IMG/VR virus record: IMGVR_UViG_3300009163_000156
Coordinates: 1-26,042 of that record
Strand: one strand, 5' to 3'
DNA: 26,042 nt
From: a virus
Position numbers and translations under genes: made by a program. The notes under the pieces were generated by a model. That model was not told the origin of the DNA, made no database searches, and saw nothing but the letters and a program-made list of their open reading frames with translations. This document shows, in pieces, positions 7,381 to 15,134 of the stretch (position 1 is its first letter; the number at the start of each line of letters is the position of its first letter).

Positions 7381-7716
7381 ATGTCTGTTACCGCCAAAGC
7401 CCTGATCCCGGCCAAGGTCGCGGAAGATACGCAGTCCACGCAGTACACTGCGACCAACGTGACGACGATCATCGACAAGTTTACGGCGACCAACTACGGC
7501 GCGTCCGCCGCGTCGATCAGCGTCAACTTGGTGACGGCAGCCGACACCTCTGGCACGCAGAACCTGATCGTGAAGACCAAGACGCTCCAGCCGTCCGAAA
7601 CATACACGTTCCCGGAACTGGTGGGCCACGTCCTGAACCCGAACGGGTTCATCTCGACGCTGGCGTCCGCGCCGCTAACAATCAACATCCGCGCGTCGGG
7701 ACGCGAGATTAGCTGA
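7381..7716 (+). CDS. small structural protein, function unknown
   Basis: 111 aa with an AAGGA ribosome binding site and a 9-base gap after the previous gene. Features such as LIPAKVAEDTQSTQYTATN, VTTIIDKFTATNYGASAASI, TLQPSETYTFPELVGHVL and INIRASGREI suggest a single beta-sandwich. Similar short proteins with a tail-region location and an ending in IRASG(R)EI recur in podovirus genomes. I recognise the pattern but know no function. The stop overlaps the start of the gp14-like gene by one base (TGATG), so the two are probably translationally coupled. Confidence 0.62.
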   Translation: MSVTAKALIPAKVAEDTQSTQYTATNVTTIIDKFTATNYGASAASISVNLVTAADTSGTQNLIVKTKTLQPSETYTFPELVGHVLNPNGFISTLASAPLTINIRASGREIS

Positions 7717-8132
7717 TGTTGACGCGCAGCTTTGATGTAAACGCTATCAACGCTGCGGCGAACCGTCCCGACGTGCGCCCGTTTATCGGCCCCGCGTCGC
7801 TGGGCGAACTGGATTTCGAAGACGCCGTCACCGACTACAACAACTGGTTCTTGATGGGCGAACACGGCGGCTTTGTCTTGGTCTGGAGTGCGCCGGGCGT
7901 CTACGAAGTCCACGTTTTCATTGCCACCGAAGGCCGCGGCAAGTGGGCCGCCCAGGCTTGGATAGCAGCGCGGGAGTACGCCGCGCAAAATGGGGCCAAG
8001 ATGCTGTGGGCGCGGATTGCGCCTACCGCCAAGTTTGTGTCAATGTTTGCCCGCCGTGGGGGTATGAAGCCCACTTATGAGATGTTATACACGCTAGGGT
8101 CTGCCTACGACGTGTACAAGATGGAGTTGTAA
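7716..8132 (+). CDS. GNAT-fold protein, P22 gp14-like position
   Basis: 138 aa. The pattern FVLVWSAPGVYEVHVFIATE, then GRGKWAAQAWIAAREYAAQN, then LWARIAPTAKFVSMFARRGG, then LYTLGSAYDVYKMEL matches a compact GNAT-like acetyltransferase fold. The GRGKWA segment stands in the acetyl-CoA pyrophosphate-loop position, normally Q/RxxGxG/A. In P22 the equivalent gene before gp7 is 14, a head protein of unclear function, and I believe the gp14 group belongs to this GNAT-like family. The loop here is degenerate, so enzymatic activity is uncertain. A structural or assembly role is possible. Start by TGATG coupling with the previous gene. The next gene begins 2 bases after its stop. Confidence 0.65.
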   Translation: MLTRSFDVNAINAAANRPDVRPFIGPASLGELDFEDAVTDYNNWFLMGEHGGFVLVWSAPGVYEVHVFIATEGRGKWAAQAWIAAREYAAQNGAKMLWARIAPTAKFVSMFARRGGMKPTYEMLYTLGSAYDVYKMEL

Positions 8133-8134
8133 TC

Positions 8135-8938
8135 ATGCCTCCCGCAATTATCGCAGCCGCCGTAGGCGCAGTAGGGGCCGTTGGCGGCGGTCTGATCGCC
8201 GCCGGCGGTGCCAAGAAGGCTGGGCGCGTGCAAGCGGAGGCCGCCGAAAAGGCCCAGTTGGCGCAGGAACGGATGTTCCAAGAGCAGAAGGCTCTGCAAG
8301 AACCATTCCGCCAAGCTGGCCTTACCGCGCAAGAGCAGATCATGCAGTTGCTGGGGATCGGCGGCGACGCATCAGCGGAAGGCTACGGCAGTCTGGCCAA
8401 GCCATTTAGCCAGACTGATTTTGAGCAAGACCCAGGCTACGCTTTTCGCCAAGCGGAAGGTATGCGTGCGCTGGAGCGCAGCGCGTCGGCGCGCGGCAAT
8501 CTGCTGTCAGGCGGCACGCTGCGCGGCATCCAGCGGTTCGGGCAGGACTTGGCCAGCCAAGAGTATGGCAACGCCTTCAACCGCTACCAGATCGAACGCA
8601 ACGCGCGTCTGAACCCGCTTCAGTCGCTGATGGGTTCTGGTCAGTCTGCAACCAACGTGCTGACTAGCGCTGCGGGTCAGGCTGGGCAGAATGAAGCCGC
8701 TAACATTTATAACGCCGGTCAGGCCCGCGCATCTAGCTACGTCGGGCAGGCTAACGCGCTGGGCGGCGCACTGAGCAGCATCGGTCAGGCAGCGGCGTCT
8801 TATCCGCTGCTTCAAGCGCAGATTGGCTATTACAACCGCGGGGCGCCAAGTTTTGGCGGCGGCTTCGGCGGCGGCGCTGCGAGTTTAAACCCAGGTATGA
8901 ACGCATTTAATATGCCTTTGACTTCTGGAGGTAAATAA
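8135..8938 (+). CDS. DNA ejection (internal virion) protein, P22 gp7-like
   Basis: 267 aa. The N-terminus is a hydrophobic Gly/Ala segment (residues 3-26, GAVGAVGGGLIAAGGAKK), followed by a charged helical region to about 60. The central motif block (SQTDFEQDPGYAFRQAEGMR, then RSASARGNLLSGGTLRGIQR, FGQDLASQEYGNAFNRYQ) is the hallmark of the P22 gp7 ejection-protein group and its many podovirus and siphovirus relatives. These proteins travel inside the head and leave before the DNA to help it cross the cell envelope. The C-terminus is Gly-rich (SFGGGFGGGAASLNPG). It is the first of three consecutive ejection-protein genes, the same order as P22 7-20-16. Confidence 0.8.
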   Translation: MPPAIIAAAVGAVGAVGGGLIAAGGAKKAGRVQAEAAEKAQLAQERMFQEQKALQEPFRQAGLTAQEQIMQLLGIGGDASAEGYGSLAKPFSQTDFEQDPGYAFRQAEGMRALERSASARGNLLSGGTLRGIQRFGQDLASQEYGNAFNRYQIERNARLNPLQSLMGSGQSATNVLTSAAGQAGQNEAANIYNAGQARASSYVGQANALGGALSSIGQAAASYPLLQAQIGYYNRGAPSFGGGFGGGAASLNPGMNAFNMPLTSGGK

Positions 8939-8944
8939 ACGACG

Positions 8945-10504
8945 ATGGCTAACCAAGCAATCGCCCTTCAAGCCCGCGCACCGCAAGGCAACTTCTTGGC
9001 GCCTGCGATCCAGCAGGGCGCGCAGTTCATCAACATGATGTCACAGCAGCGTGCTGCTGAACGTCAGGCGGCGATAGCGCAGCAGTCGATGGAAATCCAG
9101 CGTGAGGCTGAAAAGCGGGCTGCGGCGGGCGAAACGCGGGCGGTTGCTAAAGCCGCGCTGGAAAGGGAAGCCGACATCTATGTCAAATACCGCCGCGAGG
9201 CGCCTATAGTGGCTGAAGGTGGCCCGGCTGCATACGCAAGTTATTTGCAAAGGATGTCAGTCGACAATCCCGAAGGCGCGGCTAGGCTTGCGCAAACGAT
9301 GCCTGTCGATAAATTTGACAAAGACACCTTCACGCGCATGATTATGACCGCAGACGATTACGCTGCTGCGCGGTACGGGAAGGCCATCACTAAAGAATTT
9401 ATCACGCCCGAAGGCGACGTTATGGGCGCTAACATCTCAGGCTTTCCTGGCGGTACTTACGCAACCCCGGTTCCCGACATTAGCCGCCCGCTCACGCCTG
9501 CCGCCCCCGCGGCGCCTGCGCCCGCCGCCGGCGGTATGTTCCAGCCCATCTCGGCTACCGGCGCGCAACCGCAAGGCCCAGACCCGCAGGCCGCGCTGCT
9601 GGCGTCGCTGAACGAAGCAAAGCGGACGGGCCAAATCGGCACTGACGTTGTTGAACAACTTCGCCAGTTGGGCGGCCCGCAAGCCGCTCCCGCCGTTGAT
9701 GCGTTCCTCGCGCAGAACAACATCAAGGTCGCGCCGGCCGGGATGCAAAGCGCCGTCTACCGCCCAGAAGGCGGTGCGCCGATGGCGCAGCAAGTCAATT
9801 ACGACCCGAACGCCTTCGCGCCGTTGCGCGCTAAGTCGCCAATGGTGTCGCCTTTGCCTGGGTCGGCCAGCGTGCCGCTTACCCGCGTTAGAGAAGAAGC
9901 GGCGGCAGGGCGTCAGACGCCTGCTGAAGCGGCTGCGGTCGCGTCGGCTACCGCAACGGCTACCAAGGCTGCGGAGCTTAAAGCGGAACAAGCCAAGAAG
10001 TTGCCGGCCAAACGCCAAGTGTCTTCACTGCTGCAAAAACTTCGCAACGCATACGAGACGCTCAACACGGCGGAAGCTATCCCGTCATCGGAACGCGGCG
10101 CGTTTGCAAACGTGTTTGACTATCTGTCCACCACGGGGGCGGGGCGCGAAGTCCAGCGTGCGCTTGGTACTGCGGCTAACAAGCCGTTGAACGAGATTAC
10201 CGGCGCGCGTAAGTTGCTGGCTACGGCGATCAAAAACGCTACTAATATGTCCGCGCAGGAAATGAACTCAAACGTCGAACTGCAACTGACGCTGGACGCG
10301 CTGACCGATCCGACGCAGGGCTACGAGAGCGCCATCAGCCAACTTGATACGCTGGAGCAACTGTACGGCGCCGGTGGCGCTCAAACACCGCCGCCCAGCA
10401 ACGTCGCGCCGCAAAAGACGCCGGTGGCCAAACCGCCAGCGGGCATCTCGGCGGATGATTGGAAATTCATGACCCCAGAGGAGCGTCGGCTGTGGCAGAA
10501 ATGA
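8945..10504 (+). CDS. DNA ejection protein, P22 gp20-like position
   Basis: 519 aa, with GGAGG upstream of the ATG. Residues about 30-70 form a Gln/Arg/Glu/Ala-rich probable coiled coil (MMSQQRAAERQAAIAQQSME). A globular helical domain follows to about 150. Then comes a Pro/Ala linker around 178-195 (LTPAAPAAPAPAAGG), more low-complexity sequence to about 330, and a helical domain (SLLQKLRNAYETLNTAEAIP, TGARKLLATAIKNATNMSAQ). The C-terminus WKFMTPEERRLWQK resembles ends of phage internal proteins. There are no catalytic motifs. Assignment to the gp20 role comes from composition and from its place between the gp7-like and gp16-like genes. Its stop overlaps the next start (ATGA). Confidence 0.7.
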   Translation: MANQAIALQARAPQGNFLAPAIQQGAQFINMMSQQRAAERQAAIAQQSMEIQREAEKRAAAGETRAVAKAALEREADIYVKYRREAPIVAEGGPAAYASYLQRMSVDNPEGAARLAQTMPVDKFDKDTFTRMIMTADDYAAARYGKAITKEFITPEGDVMGANISGFPGGTYATPVPDISRPLTPAAPAAPAPAAGGMFQPISATGAQPQGPDPQAALLASLNEAKRTGQIGTDVVEQLRQLGGPQAAPAVDAFLAQNNIKVAPAGMQSAVYRPEGGAPMAQQVNYDPNAFAPLRAKSPMVSPLPGSASVPLTRVREEAAAGRQTPAEAAAVASATATATKAAELKAEQAKKLPAKRQVSSLLQKLRNAYETLNTAEAIPSSERGAFANVFDYLSTTGAGREVQRALGTAANKPLNEITGARKLLATAIKNATNMSAQEMNSNVELQLTLDALTDPTQGYESAISQLDTLEQLYGAGGAQTPPPSNVAPQKTPVAKPPAGISADDWKFMTPEERRLWQK

Positions 10505-12729
10505 CCGTCGAACAGCAGCGCGCGTTGGCCATTGCCCGCGCGCGCCGCCGCCGCGCAGAAGCCGCGCCCGCGCCATCTGAGCCGACCTTCATGGAGGATG
10601 CGGGCAATTACATGCGCGGCATAGCCCGCGGCGTGGCTACCGGCGATCCCGCCGCGCTGCTGGCGCGTGGCGGTACGTACCTTACCGATGTGTTGGGCCT
10701 GACAACGGGCGCAAACGAGAAGATCAACGCCGTGCTAAACGCCGGTGAGAACACCCAGAATAAGATGTTCCGTACAGGCCAGGTCTTGGGTGAGGTTGCT
10801 TCGACTGCACCGCTGATCGCTGCGGGCGGTGCAGGCGTAACTCGTCTTGGCGGTCAGTTGGCGCGCGTAGCGCCACGCGCTGGCGGCGTTGTCCAGCGCA
10901 CTGGCGCTGCCATTCAGACCGGTGGTATTGGATCGGGCCGCACCGCCGCGCAGACGGCAGCTATGCCGTTGCGGCAGCGCCAAGCACAGCTTCTGGAACG
11001 TACTGCTGGCGCTTCTATTGCTGGCGCTGGCGGTGCAGCGTTGACCGGCGAAGACGCTGGCACCGGAGCGACGTTCGGCGCGGCGCTTCCCGCAGTGGGT
11101 TCTATCGTCCGTAAGGTAACCGGCATACTGCCCGATCTAACCAAGTTGCCTACGTTGCAGGCAGCCCGCATTCTTCGTGAATCGTTGGGCGACAATGTTG
11201 ACGCGGCACGTGCTGCTCTTTCTGCGCTTCCCGCCGACGCGCAGGAACTGGTGCGGCAGACGCTGGTCAAGGCTGGCATTGAGCCGCGCACGTTCATGGG
11301 CTTGGCCGCCGATGTGGAGCGTCTGCGTCCCGATCAGACCGCGCGTATTCTTGAAGGACAAGCCGCTGCGCGTGAAGCGCGGTTGGCTGGTGCTGCTGGC
11401 GGCGCAACGATGGAAGAAATTCGTGCGGCAGCGCGGGAAGGCCGCAAAGCCGTAACCGAAGATTTGGCACCTACGCGCGAAGCAATGTACGAACGTGCGG
11501 GCCGCGCCAGCCGAGAAGTGCCACCCGCGCTTCGCCAGGCGCAGGTGTTGGAGCAGCAGGCGCAGGGGCAATCGGATTTGGCCCGCCGCATGACGTTTGG
11601 CGCAGAGCGGTCGGAAACGCGGCTTAGCCAGATGGATGACTTGGGTGACGCCTTTGACCCCGCTGCGGTTGGCCGTGAGCGCGGCATCGCCGGCGCCATG
11701 ACGCAGCGCGGTGAGCAGGCCGCGCTGAACGCCATCGGGCTGCGCGGCGAAGCTGGCGACCTGTATGACATGGTTGATGATCTGGCTTCGCAGGGTATGC
11801 AGCCTATGCGCGCTGCCGATCTTATTTCGGCGCTGCGCGGCAAATTGGCCGACCCGGAAATTTTGTCGGGGTCGATAGAAGAACGTACAATAAAAAATGT
11901 GGCACGGCAGCTTGAAAAAGCTACCGATGCAAACGGTATGCTTAACCCAAGGGCGCTAGGTAAAATTCGTCGTTCTGGGATCAACGAAATCGTCAACCGC
12001 TTGTCTACGCAAATGGGAGGCGTTCCTTCCCGCACAGGCACACCTGAAGCAGCGCAAGGAACCGTGTTAGAACTGCGCTCATTGATTGACGATACGTTGC
12101 GCCGCGGCGGCGGCGGCGATCTGGTTGATGATTTTCTTCGTCGGTCGGAACAAGGCTACGCCGCCGTCAACCGCGGTGAGTTGGCCGGGGAAGCGTTTCG
12201 GCTGTACAAGCAAGACCCTACCGCAGCGACAGAATTTCGCGCGTTGGTCGGTGGTGACCGGCCAAAAGTCGTTGGAAAATTCATGGGTGGCGGCCCTGAA
12301 AACGAAATTTTTGCCAACGCATTTGCAAATGATCCCGCCCGTTTCAACGCGCTTCAGCAAACTGCGGACGAGATGCGCGTTCTCAACCGCATGGGTGAAC
12401 TGAGCAGCCAAGGCAGCACGGCAGCCACCGAACTGATCGGGCGCGAACGTCCGTTTGTGTCGCGGGCGCTGACGCGCGTTGGCTTGGCAGCGTTCCCGCC
12501 TGCGCGTATCGGCGCCGACGCAGCGCAAGTGGCACTTGCCAGCGCACTGAAGCCGCGGGTGCAGCAGCAGTTGGCAGAAGCCGCTGTTAGCGGCCCGAAC
12601 GCGCTGGCGCTGATGAACCAGTACCCGACGTCGCTGCGGATGTCAGAAGCGGTCAGCAACCTGTCGCCAGGTATGCGGAACGCCCTTGCGCAACTGCTGC
12701 GTAGCGGCGCAGTGAACTACAATCAGTGA
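10501..12729 (+). CDS. DNA ejection protein, P22 gp16-like position
   Basis: 742 aa from the ATG at 10501, chosen because it overlaps the previous stop (ATGA). An in-frame ATG at 10459 is inside the upstream gene. The N-terminus is basic (IARARRRRAEAAPAPSEP). Residues 30-190 hold several Gly/Ala-rich, moderately hydrophobic amphipathic stretches (GVATGDPAALLARGGTYLTD, GQVLGEVASTAPLIAAGGAG, TAGASIAGAGGAALTGEDAG), as expected of a protein that inserts into the envelope channel. The remainder is Arg/Glu/Ala helical. P22 gp16 is about 609 aa, so this version is longer. I see no lytic transglycosylase motif. The function follows from order and composition. Confidence 0.7.
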   Translation: MTVEQQRALAIARARRRRAEAAPAPSEPTFMEDAGNYMRGIARGVATGDPAALLARGGTYLTDVLGLTTGANEKINAVLNAGENTQNKMFRTGQVLGEVASTAPLIAAGGAGVTRLGGQLARVAPRAGGVVQRTGAAIQTGGIGSGRTAAQTAAMPLRQRQAQLLERTAGASIAGAGGAALTGEDAGTGATFGAALPAVGSIVRKVTGILPDLTKLPTLQAARILRESLGDNVDAARAALSALPADAQELVRQTLVKAGIEPRTFMGLAADVERLRPDQTARILEGQAAAREARLAGAAGGATMEEIRAAAREGRKAVTEDLAPTREAMYERAGRASREVPPALRQAQVLEQQAQGQSDLARRMTFGAERSETRLSQMDDLGDAFDPAAVGRERGIAGAMTQRGEQAALNAIGLRGEAGDLYDMVDDLASQGMQPMRAADLISALRGKLADPEILSGSIEERTIKNVARQLEKATDANGMLNPRALGKIRRSGINEIVNRLSTQMGGVPSRTGTPEAAQGTVLELRSLIDDTLRRGGGGDLVDDFLRRSEQGYAAVNRGELAGEAFRLYKQDPTAATEFRALVGGDRPKVVGKFMGGGPENEIFANAFANDPARFNALQQTADEMRVLNRMGELSSQGSTAATELIGRERPFVSRALTRVGLAAFPPARIGADAAQVALASALKPRVQQQLAEAAVSGPNALALMNQYPTSLRMSEAVSNLSPGMRNALAQLLRSGAVNYNQ

Positions 12730-12738
12730 GGCGCTGAC

Positions 12739-12906
12739 GTGACGACCATCGACCAGACCGAAGCGCGGCTGAACACGCATGAGGAAGTGTGCGCTCTGCG
12801 GTACGACGGCATCTGTGCGCGACTGAAACGCTTGGAGAACATCGGCGTAGGCGCGGCGGGTACGATCATCATGCTGCTGGTCACTATCGTAATGAGGATC
12901 GGCTAA
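12739..12906 (+). CDS. small one-TM coiled-coil membrane protein (XhlA-type)
   Basis: 55 aa, starting with GTG. Residues 1-34 form a charged helix (TTIDQTEARLNTHEEVCALR, YDGICARLKRLEN), and residues 36-52 form one membrane span (GVGAAGTIIMLLVTIVM). This architecture matches small haemolysin-XhlA-like phage proteins that assist holin or endolysin function. It lies 9 bases after the gp16-like gene and about 1.1 kb upstream of the lysin. A holin-accessory or inner-membrane virion role is possible. The sequence cannot decide. Confidence 0.6.
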   Translation: MTTIDQTEARLNTHEEVCALRYDGICARLKRLENIGVGAAGTIIMLLVTIVMRIG

Positions 12907-12947
12907 CCACCGCGGTCTGTTCAAAAGACTGCTCTGTAGGGTGATTC

Positions 12948-13994
12948 ATGGCAGTCAATCAGTACGACGTTGACCCAGAGGGCGACGCCAAAATTGCTGA
13001 GTTAGCCGCCGATCTCGGCAGTCAGAACGCAGCAGCACTTCGACTGAACATCAGCCGGGCGGCGGTGCAGAACGCCTGCCGCCGTCATGTGGCGCGGACA
13101 GCCGCGGTTCTGTCGCTCGACACGCCCAAGGCAGACCCGTTGCCGCCAGCCGATCTGCCGTTTGCAGAGCGGCTGGCGCTGATGAAGAAGCGCAACGCGC
13201 TGCGGATCGCACACGCGCAGGCGCAAGCCTGGCAGACCGTGCGGATACCGATCAAAGGCCCATATGCCATCTGCTGGTTCGGCGATCCGCACCTTGACGA
13301 CCCGTTCTGCGACTTGGTCGGCTTCGAGCGTGACGCGCGCATCTGCGCCGAAACCGAAGGGCTGTACGGCGCCAACGGCGGTGATTCTATCAACAACTGG
13401 GTGGGCAGGCTTGAACGCCTGTACGGCGAACAATCCGCCACGGTATCAGAGGGCTGGGAACTGGTCGAGTGGGCGCTGAAGCATCTAGGCGTCAACTGGC
13501 TGCTGTGGATTCTGGGCAACCACGACACATGGAACTACGGCAAGCGCATCTTTGACGGCATGAACACCGAACGCATCCTGATGCGCGACTGGGACGCCAA
13601 GTTGCAACTGGCGTCGCCGTGCGGCGGTATCACCCGCGTCTGGGCGCGGCACGACTTTAAGGGCCACTCAATGTACAACGAGTTGCACGGCTTGAAGCGG
13701 GCGGCGATGATCGACGAACACGCCGACATCTACGCTGCGTTCCACAGGCACACGTTCGGCACCGGCCAGGGCGAGTTTGCCGGCGGGCGGCGCTACACGC
13801 TGGTGCGCGCCAAGGGTTACAAGGAGAGCGACGACTACGCGCTCAAGGGCCAGTTTGCAGAACAGCGCAGCGGACAGTCAGTGGTCACGGTCATAACCCC
13901 GCGCAACGGCGCTGCCCCGGCGGTCAGCGTGTTCGAGGACGTGCAAGAAGGCGCGGACTTCCTGACGTACAAGCGCAGAAAGGCTGGGTTGTGA
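12948..13994 (+). CDS. HTH plus calcineurin-like metallophosphoesterase
   Basis: 348 aa. Residues about 13-48 form a helix-turn-helix (AAALRLNISRAAVQNACRRH). From about 100 a metallophosphoesterase domain shows its full motif set: GDPHLD with Asp113 and His115, GGDSINN with Asp146 and Asn149, GNHD at 190-193, His residues in ARHDFKGHS (235-240), and FHRHTFG with His266 and His268 in place of GHTH. These residues bind two metals in phosphodiesterases and phosphatases, including Mre11-type nucleases. The HTH suggests DNA as a binding partner or substrate. Its place among late genes, just before the lysis cassette, is odd for a replication nuclease, so a role in packaging, DNA maturation or host takeover is open. 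The DNA target and reaction are unknown. Confidence 0.8.
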   Translation: MAVNQYDVDPEGDAKIAELAADLGSQNAAALRLNISRAAVQNACRRHVARTAAVLSLDTPKADPLPPADLPFAERLALMKKRNALRIAHAQAQAWQTVRIPIKGPYAICWFGDPHLDDPFCDLVGFERDARICAETEGLYGANGGDSINNWVGRLERLYGEQSATVSEGWELVEWALKHLGVNWLLWILGNHDTWNYGKRIFDGMNTERILMRDWDAKLQLASPCGGITRVWARHDFKGHSMYNELHGLKRAAMIDEHADIYAAFHRHTFGTGQGEFAGGRRYTLVRAKGYKESDDYALKGQFAEQRSGQSVVTVITPRNGAAPAVSVFEDVQEGADFLTYKRRKAGL

Positions 13995-14053
13995 TCGACC
14001 TTCTGTGGTATTATACCTTCCGGTACGGAAAACGCATGGGCGTTACGCAATGA
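13991..14053 (+). CDS. possible 20-aa coupling peptide before the endolysin
   Basis: A GTG at 13991 overlaps the metallophosphoesterase stop (GTGA). The frame encodes MIDLLWYYTFRYGKRMGVTQ and its TGA overlaps the endolysin ATG (ATGA). The endolysin start has no good ribosome binding site of its own, so a short ORF linking both genes by stop-start overlaps could carry ribosomes to it. It is aromatic-rich, but too short for any functional call. It may be fortuitous. Confidence 0.3.
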   Translation: MIDLLWYYTFRYGKRMGVTQ

Positions 14054-14442
14054 GCATTGTTCTTGGCCCCCGGTCTATCGCCCGCTTGCAGGACGTGCAT
14101 CCTGATCTGGTGCGCGTTGTTCGCCGCGCTGCTGCCATGTCCAGTCTGGACTTCACTGTGCTGGAGGGGCTGCGGACGCTGCCTAGGCAGAAGCAGTTGC
14201 TGGCGCAGGGCGCGACCCGCACGCTGAACTCCCGGCACCTGACCGGCCACGCCGTCGATCTGGCGCCGATGATCGGCGGCACCGTGTCGTGGGATTGGCC
14301 GCTGTACGACCGCTTGGCCAAGGTGGTGAAGGCCGCGGCGGATCATGAAGGCGTACCCATCACCTGGGGTGGTGATTGGGAAAGTTTCAAGGACGGCCCG
14401 CACTGGGAACTACCGTGGAAGCAATACCCCAAAGGAGATTGA
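14050..14442 (+). CDS. endolysin, M15-family (VanY-like) peptidase
   Basis: 130 aa from the ATG at 14050. The start is chosen from the conserved opening (VLGPRSIARLQDVHPDLVRV), and an upstream in-frame GTG/ATG region (from 14005) looks non-conserved. The motif SRHLTGHAVDLAP (61-73) supplies zinc ligands His63 and Asp70. DGPHWEL (115-121) supplies His118 and the nearby acidic catalytic residue typical of L-alanyl-D-glutamate and D-Ala-D-Ala carboxy/endopeptidases of the M15 family, such as the T5 endolysin. It would cleave peptide cross-links of peptidoglycan at the end of infection. There is no signal peptide, so it needs the holin encoded immediately downstream. Confidence 0.9.
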   Translation: MSIVLGPRSIARLQDVHPDLVRVVRRAAAMSSLDFTVLEGLRTLPRQKQLLAQGATRTLNSRHLTGHAVDLAPMIGGTVSWDWPLYDRLAKVVKAAADHEGVPITWGGDWESFKDGPHWELPWKQYPKGD

Positions 14443-14443
14443 T

Positions 14444-14620
14444 ATGAAGATGGTTTCTTGGATTGTGAACCGGCTCAAAGAGCCAAGCACCTACGCCGGC
14501 GTCGCCAGCCTCGCGCTGGCGCTGGGCCTGACCGACGTGCAGTGGGAAGCCATCTCCGCTGCGGTTGCCGGTCTGGCTGGGCTTGCCGCCGTGTTCCTGA
14601 TGGAAAAGCCTGAGGCGTGA
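14444..14620 (+). CDS. holin, small two-TM type
   Basis: 58 aa. A strong AAAGGAG is followed by the ATG at 14444, one base after the endolysin stop. A short basic amphipathic N-terminus (SWIVNRLKEPSTYAG) leads into two hydrophobic segments, about 17-29 (VASLALALGL) and 34-53 (WEAISAAVAGLAGLAAVFLM), with a charged tail EKPEA. This layout and the RLKEPSTYAG opening are common in small holins next to M15 endolysins. Holins form the inner-membrane lesion that releases or activates the lysin and sets lysis time. The end overlaps the i-spanin GTG by 4 bases (GTGA). Confidence 0.72.
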   Translation: MKMVSWIVNRLKEPSTYAGVASLALALGLTDVQWEAISAAVAGLAGLAAVFLMEKPEA

Positions 14621-14820
14621 TTAAACTCCTGACGCTCTTGCTGTCGCTGCTTGACCGGGTGTTTACCGATTTCGGAAACGCCAAGCTGCGGGCGCAAGGG
14701 CGTCAGGATGCACAGGAGCAACTTGATGCGAATGTTGCCAAGGCTGAAGCCGCTATGGACGCTGACGATCCCGCTCGTCTTGACCGGCTGCGTGACAGGT
14801 TCGACCGCGCTCGTCGGTGA
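14617..14820 (+). CDS. inner-membrane spanin subunit (Rz-like)
   Basis: 67 aa starting with GTG in a GTGA overlap with the holin stop. A hydrophobic N-terminal segment (IKLLTLLLSLLDRVF, residues 2-16) is followed by a charged alpha-helical, coiled-coil-prone periplasmic part (AQGRQDAQEQLDANVAKAEA) and a basic end (RLRDRFDRARR). This is the layout of Rz-type i-spanins, and an out-of-frame lipoprotein gene begins inside it, as for lambda Rz/Rz1. The protein is short for an i-spanin, and sequence similarity to Rz itself is not evident, so the call rests on topology and on the embedded partner. Confidence 0.68.
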   Translation: MIKLLTLLLSLLDRVFTDFGNAKLRAQGRQDAQEQLDANVAKAEAAMDADDPARLDRLRDRFDRARR

Positions 14821-14962
14821 CTACTGCCGCATCGCCAAGCCGATCAGCTACGACAGCAAGACGGACACCGCTGAGACGGTGAAGGCAATTGAGACGCACA
14901 ACTCTACGTGGGTGTGTCTGTGTGAATCAGACTGTCCCGCCAGCACTGCAAATACCAAATAG
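14726..14962 (+). CDS. outer-membrane spanin lipoprotein (Rz1-like)
   Basis: 78 aa. The ATG at 14726 is chosen because AGGAG at 14714-14718 lies 7 bases upstream; other in-frame ATGs are at 14708 and 14732. A basic start (MRMLPRLKPL) and hydrophobic segment end in the lipobox LTGC, with Cys22 as the lipidation site. The mature part has DYCRIAKPI, then SKTDTAETVKAIETHN, then WVCLCESDC, a pattern I recognise from lipoproteins next to phage holins. The first 95 bases lie inside the i-spanin gene in another frame. The last 59 bases overlap the convergent DUF3310 gene on the other strand. The C-terminal tail beyond the WVCLC segment is thus encoded by DNA that is coding on both strands. Confidence 0.75.
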   Translation: MRMLPRLKPLWTLTIPLVLTGCVTGSTALVGDYCRIAKPISYDSKTDTAETVKAIETHNSTWVCLCESDCPASTANTK

Positions 14963-15134
14963 CCTTGCCGATCTCCTGCACCGTGGCGTCCTTATGCCCG
15001 GCGCGGCTCATGTACTTCAGCGCGTTGCCGCGGCAGTAGCCGGCGAACTCCTCTGGCGATAGCTTGGCCTGGAGGTAGTCAATCGTCTCGATGCCGCCGA
15101 CCTTGTAGTGGTCGGGATTGACTGCGTCCGTCAT
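14904..15134 (-). CDS. DUF3310 protein (putative nucleotide kinase-like small protein)
   Basis: 76 aa. VNPDHYKVGGIETIDYLQAK, then FAGYCRGNALKYMSRAGHKD, then EIGKAIWYLQCWRD is the full signature of the DUF3310 family, widespread in phages and sometimes labelled SaV-like or nucleotide kinase. The biochemical function is not established. The ATG overlaps the stop of the upstream 63-aa gene (ATGA), so it is the last gene of the minus-strand helicase unit. Its 3' end overlaps the 3' end of the convergent o-spanin gene by 59 bp, with no terminator hairpin visible between the two units. Confidence 0.88.
   Translation of the reverse strand: MTDAVNPDHYKVGGIETIDYLQAKLSPEEFAGYCRGNALKYMSRAGHKDATVQEIGKAIWYLQCWRDSLIHTDTPT

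Noticed and set aside
9437-10018. 193-aa minus-strand frame opposite the gp20-like gene
   Set aside because: Arg-rich antisense shadow of an Ala/Pro-rich gene. No motif.
12907-12945. GTCT...AGAC hairpin upstream of the metallophosphoesterase
   Set aside because: The stem is only 4 bp and lacks a T-run, so it is too weak to call a terminator.
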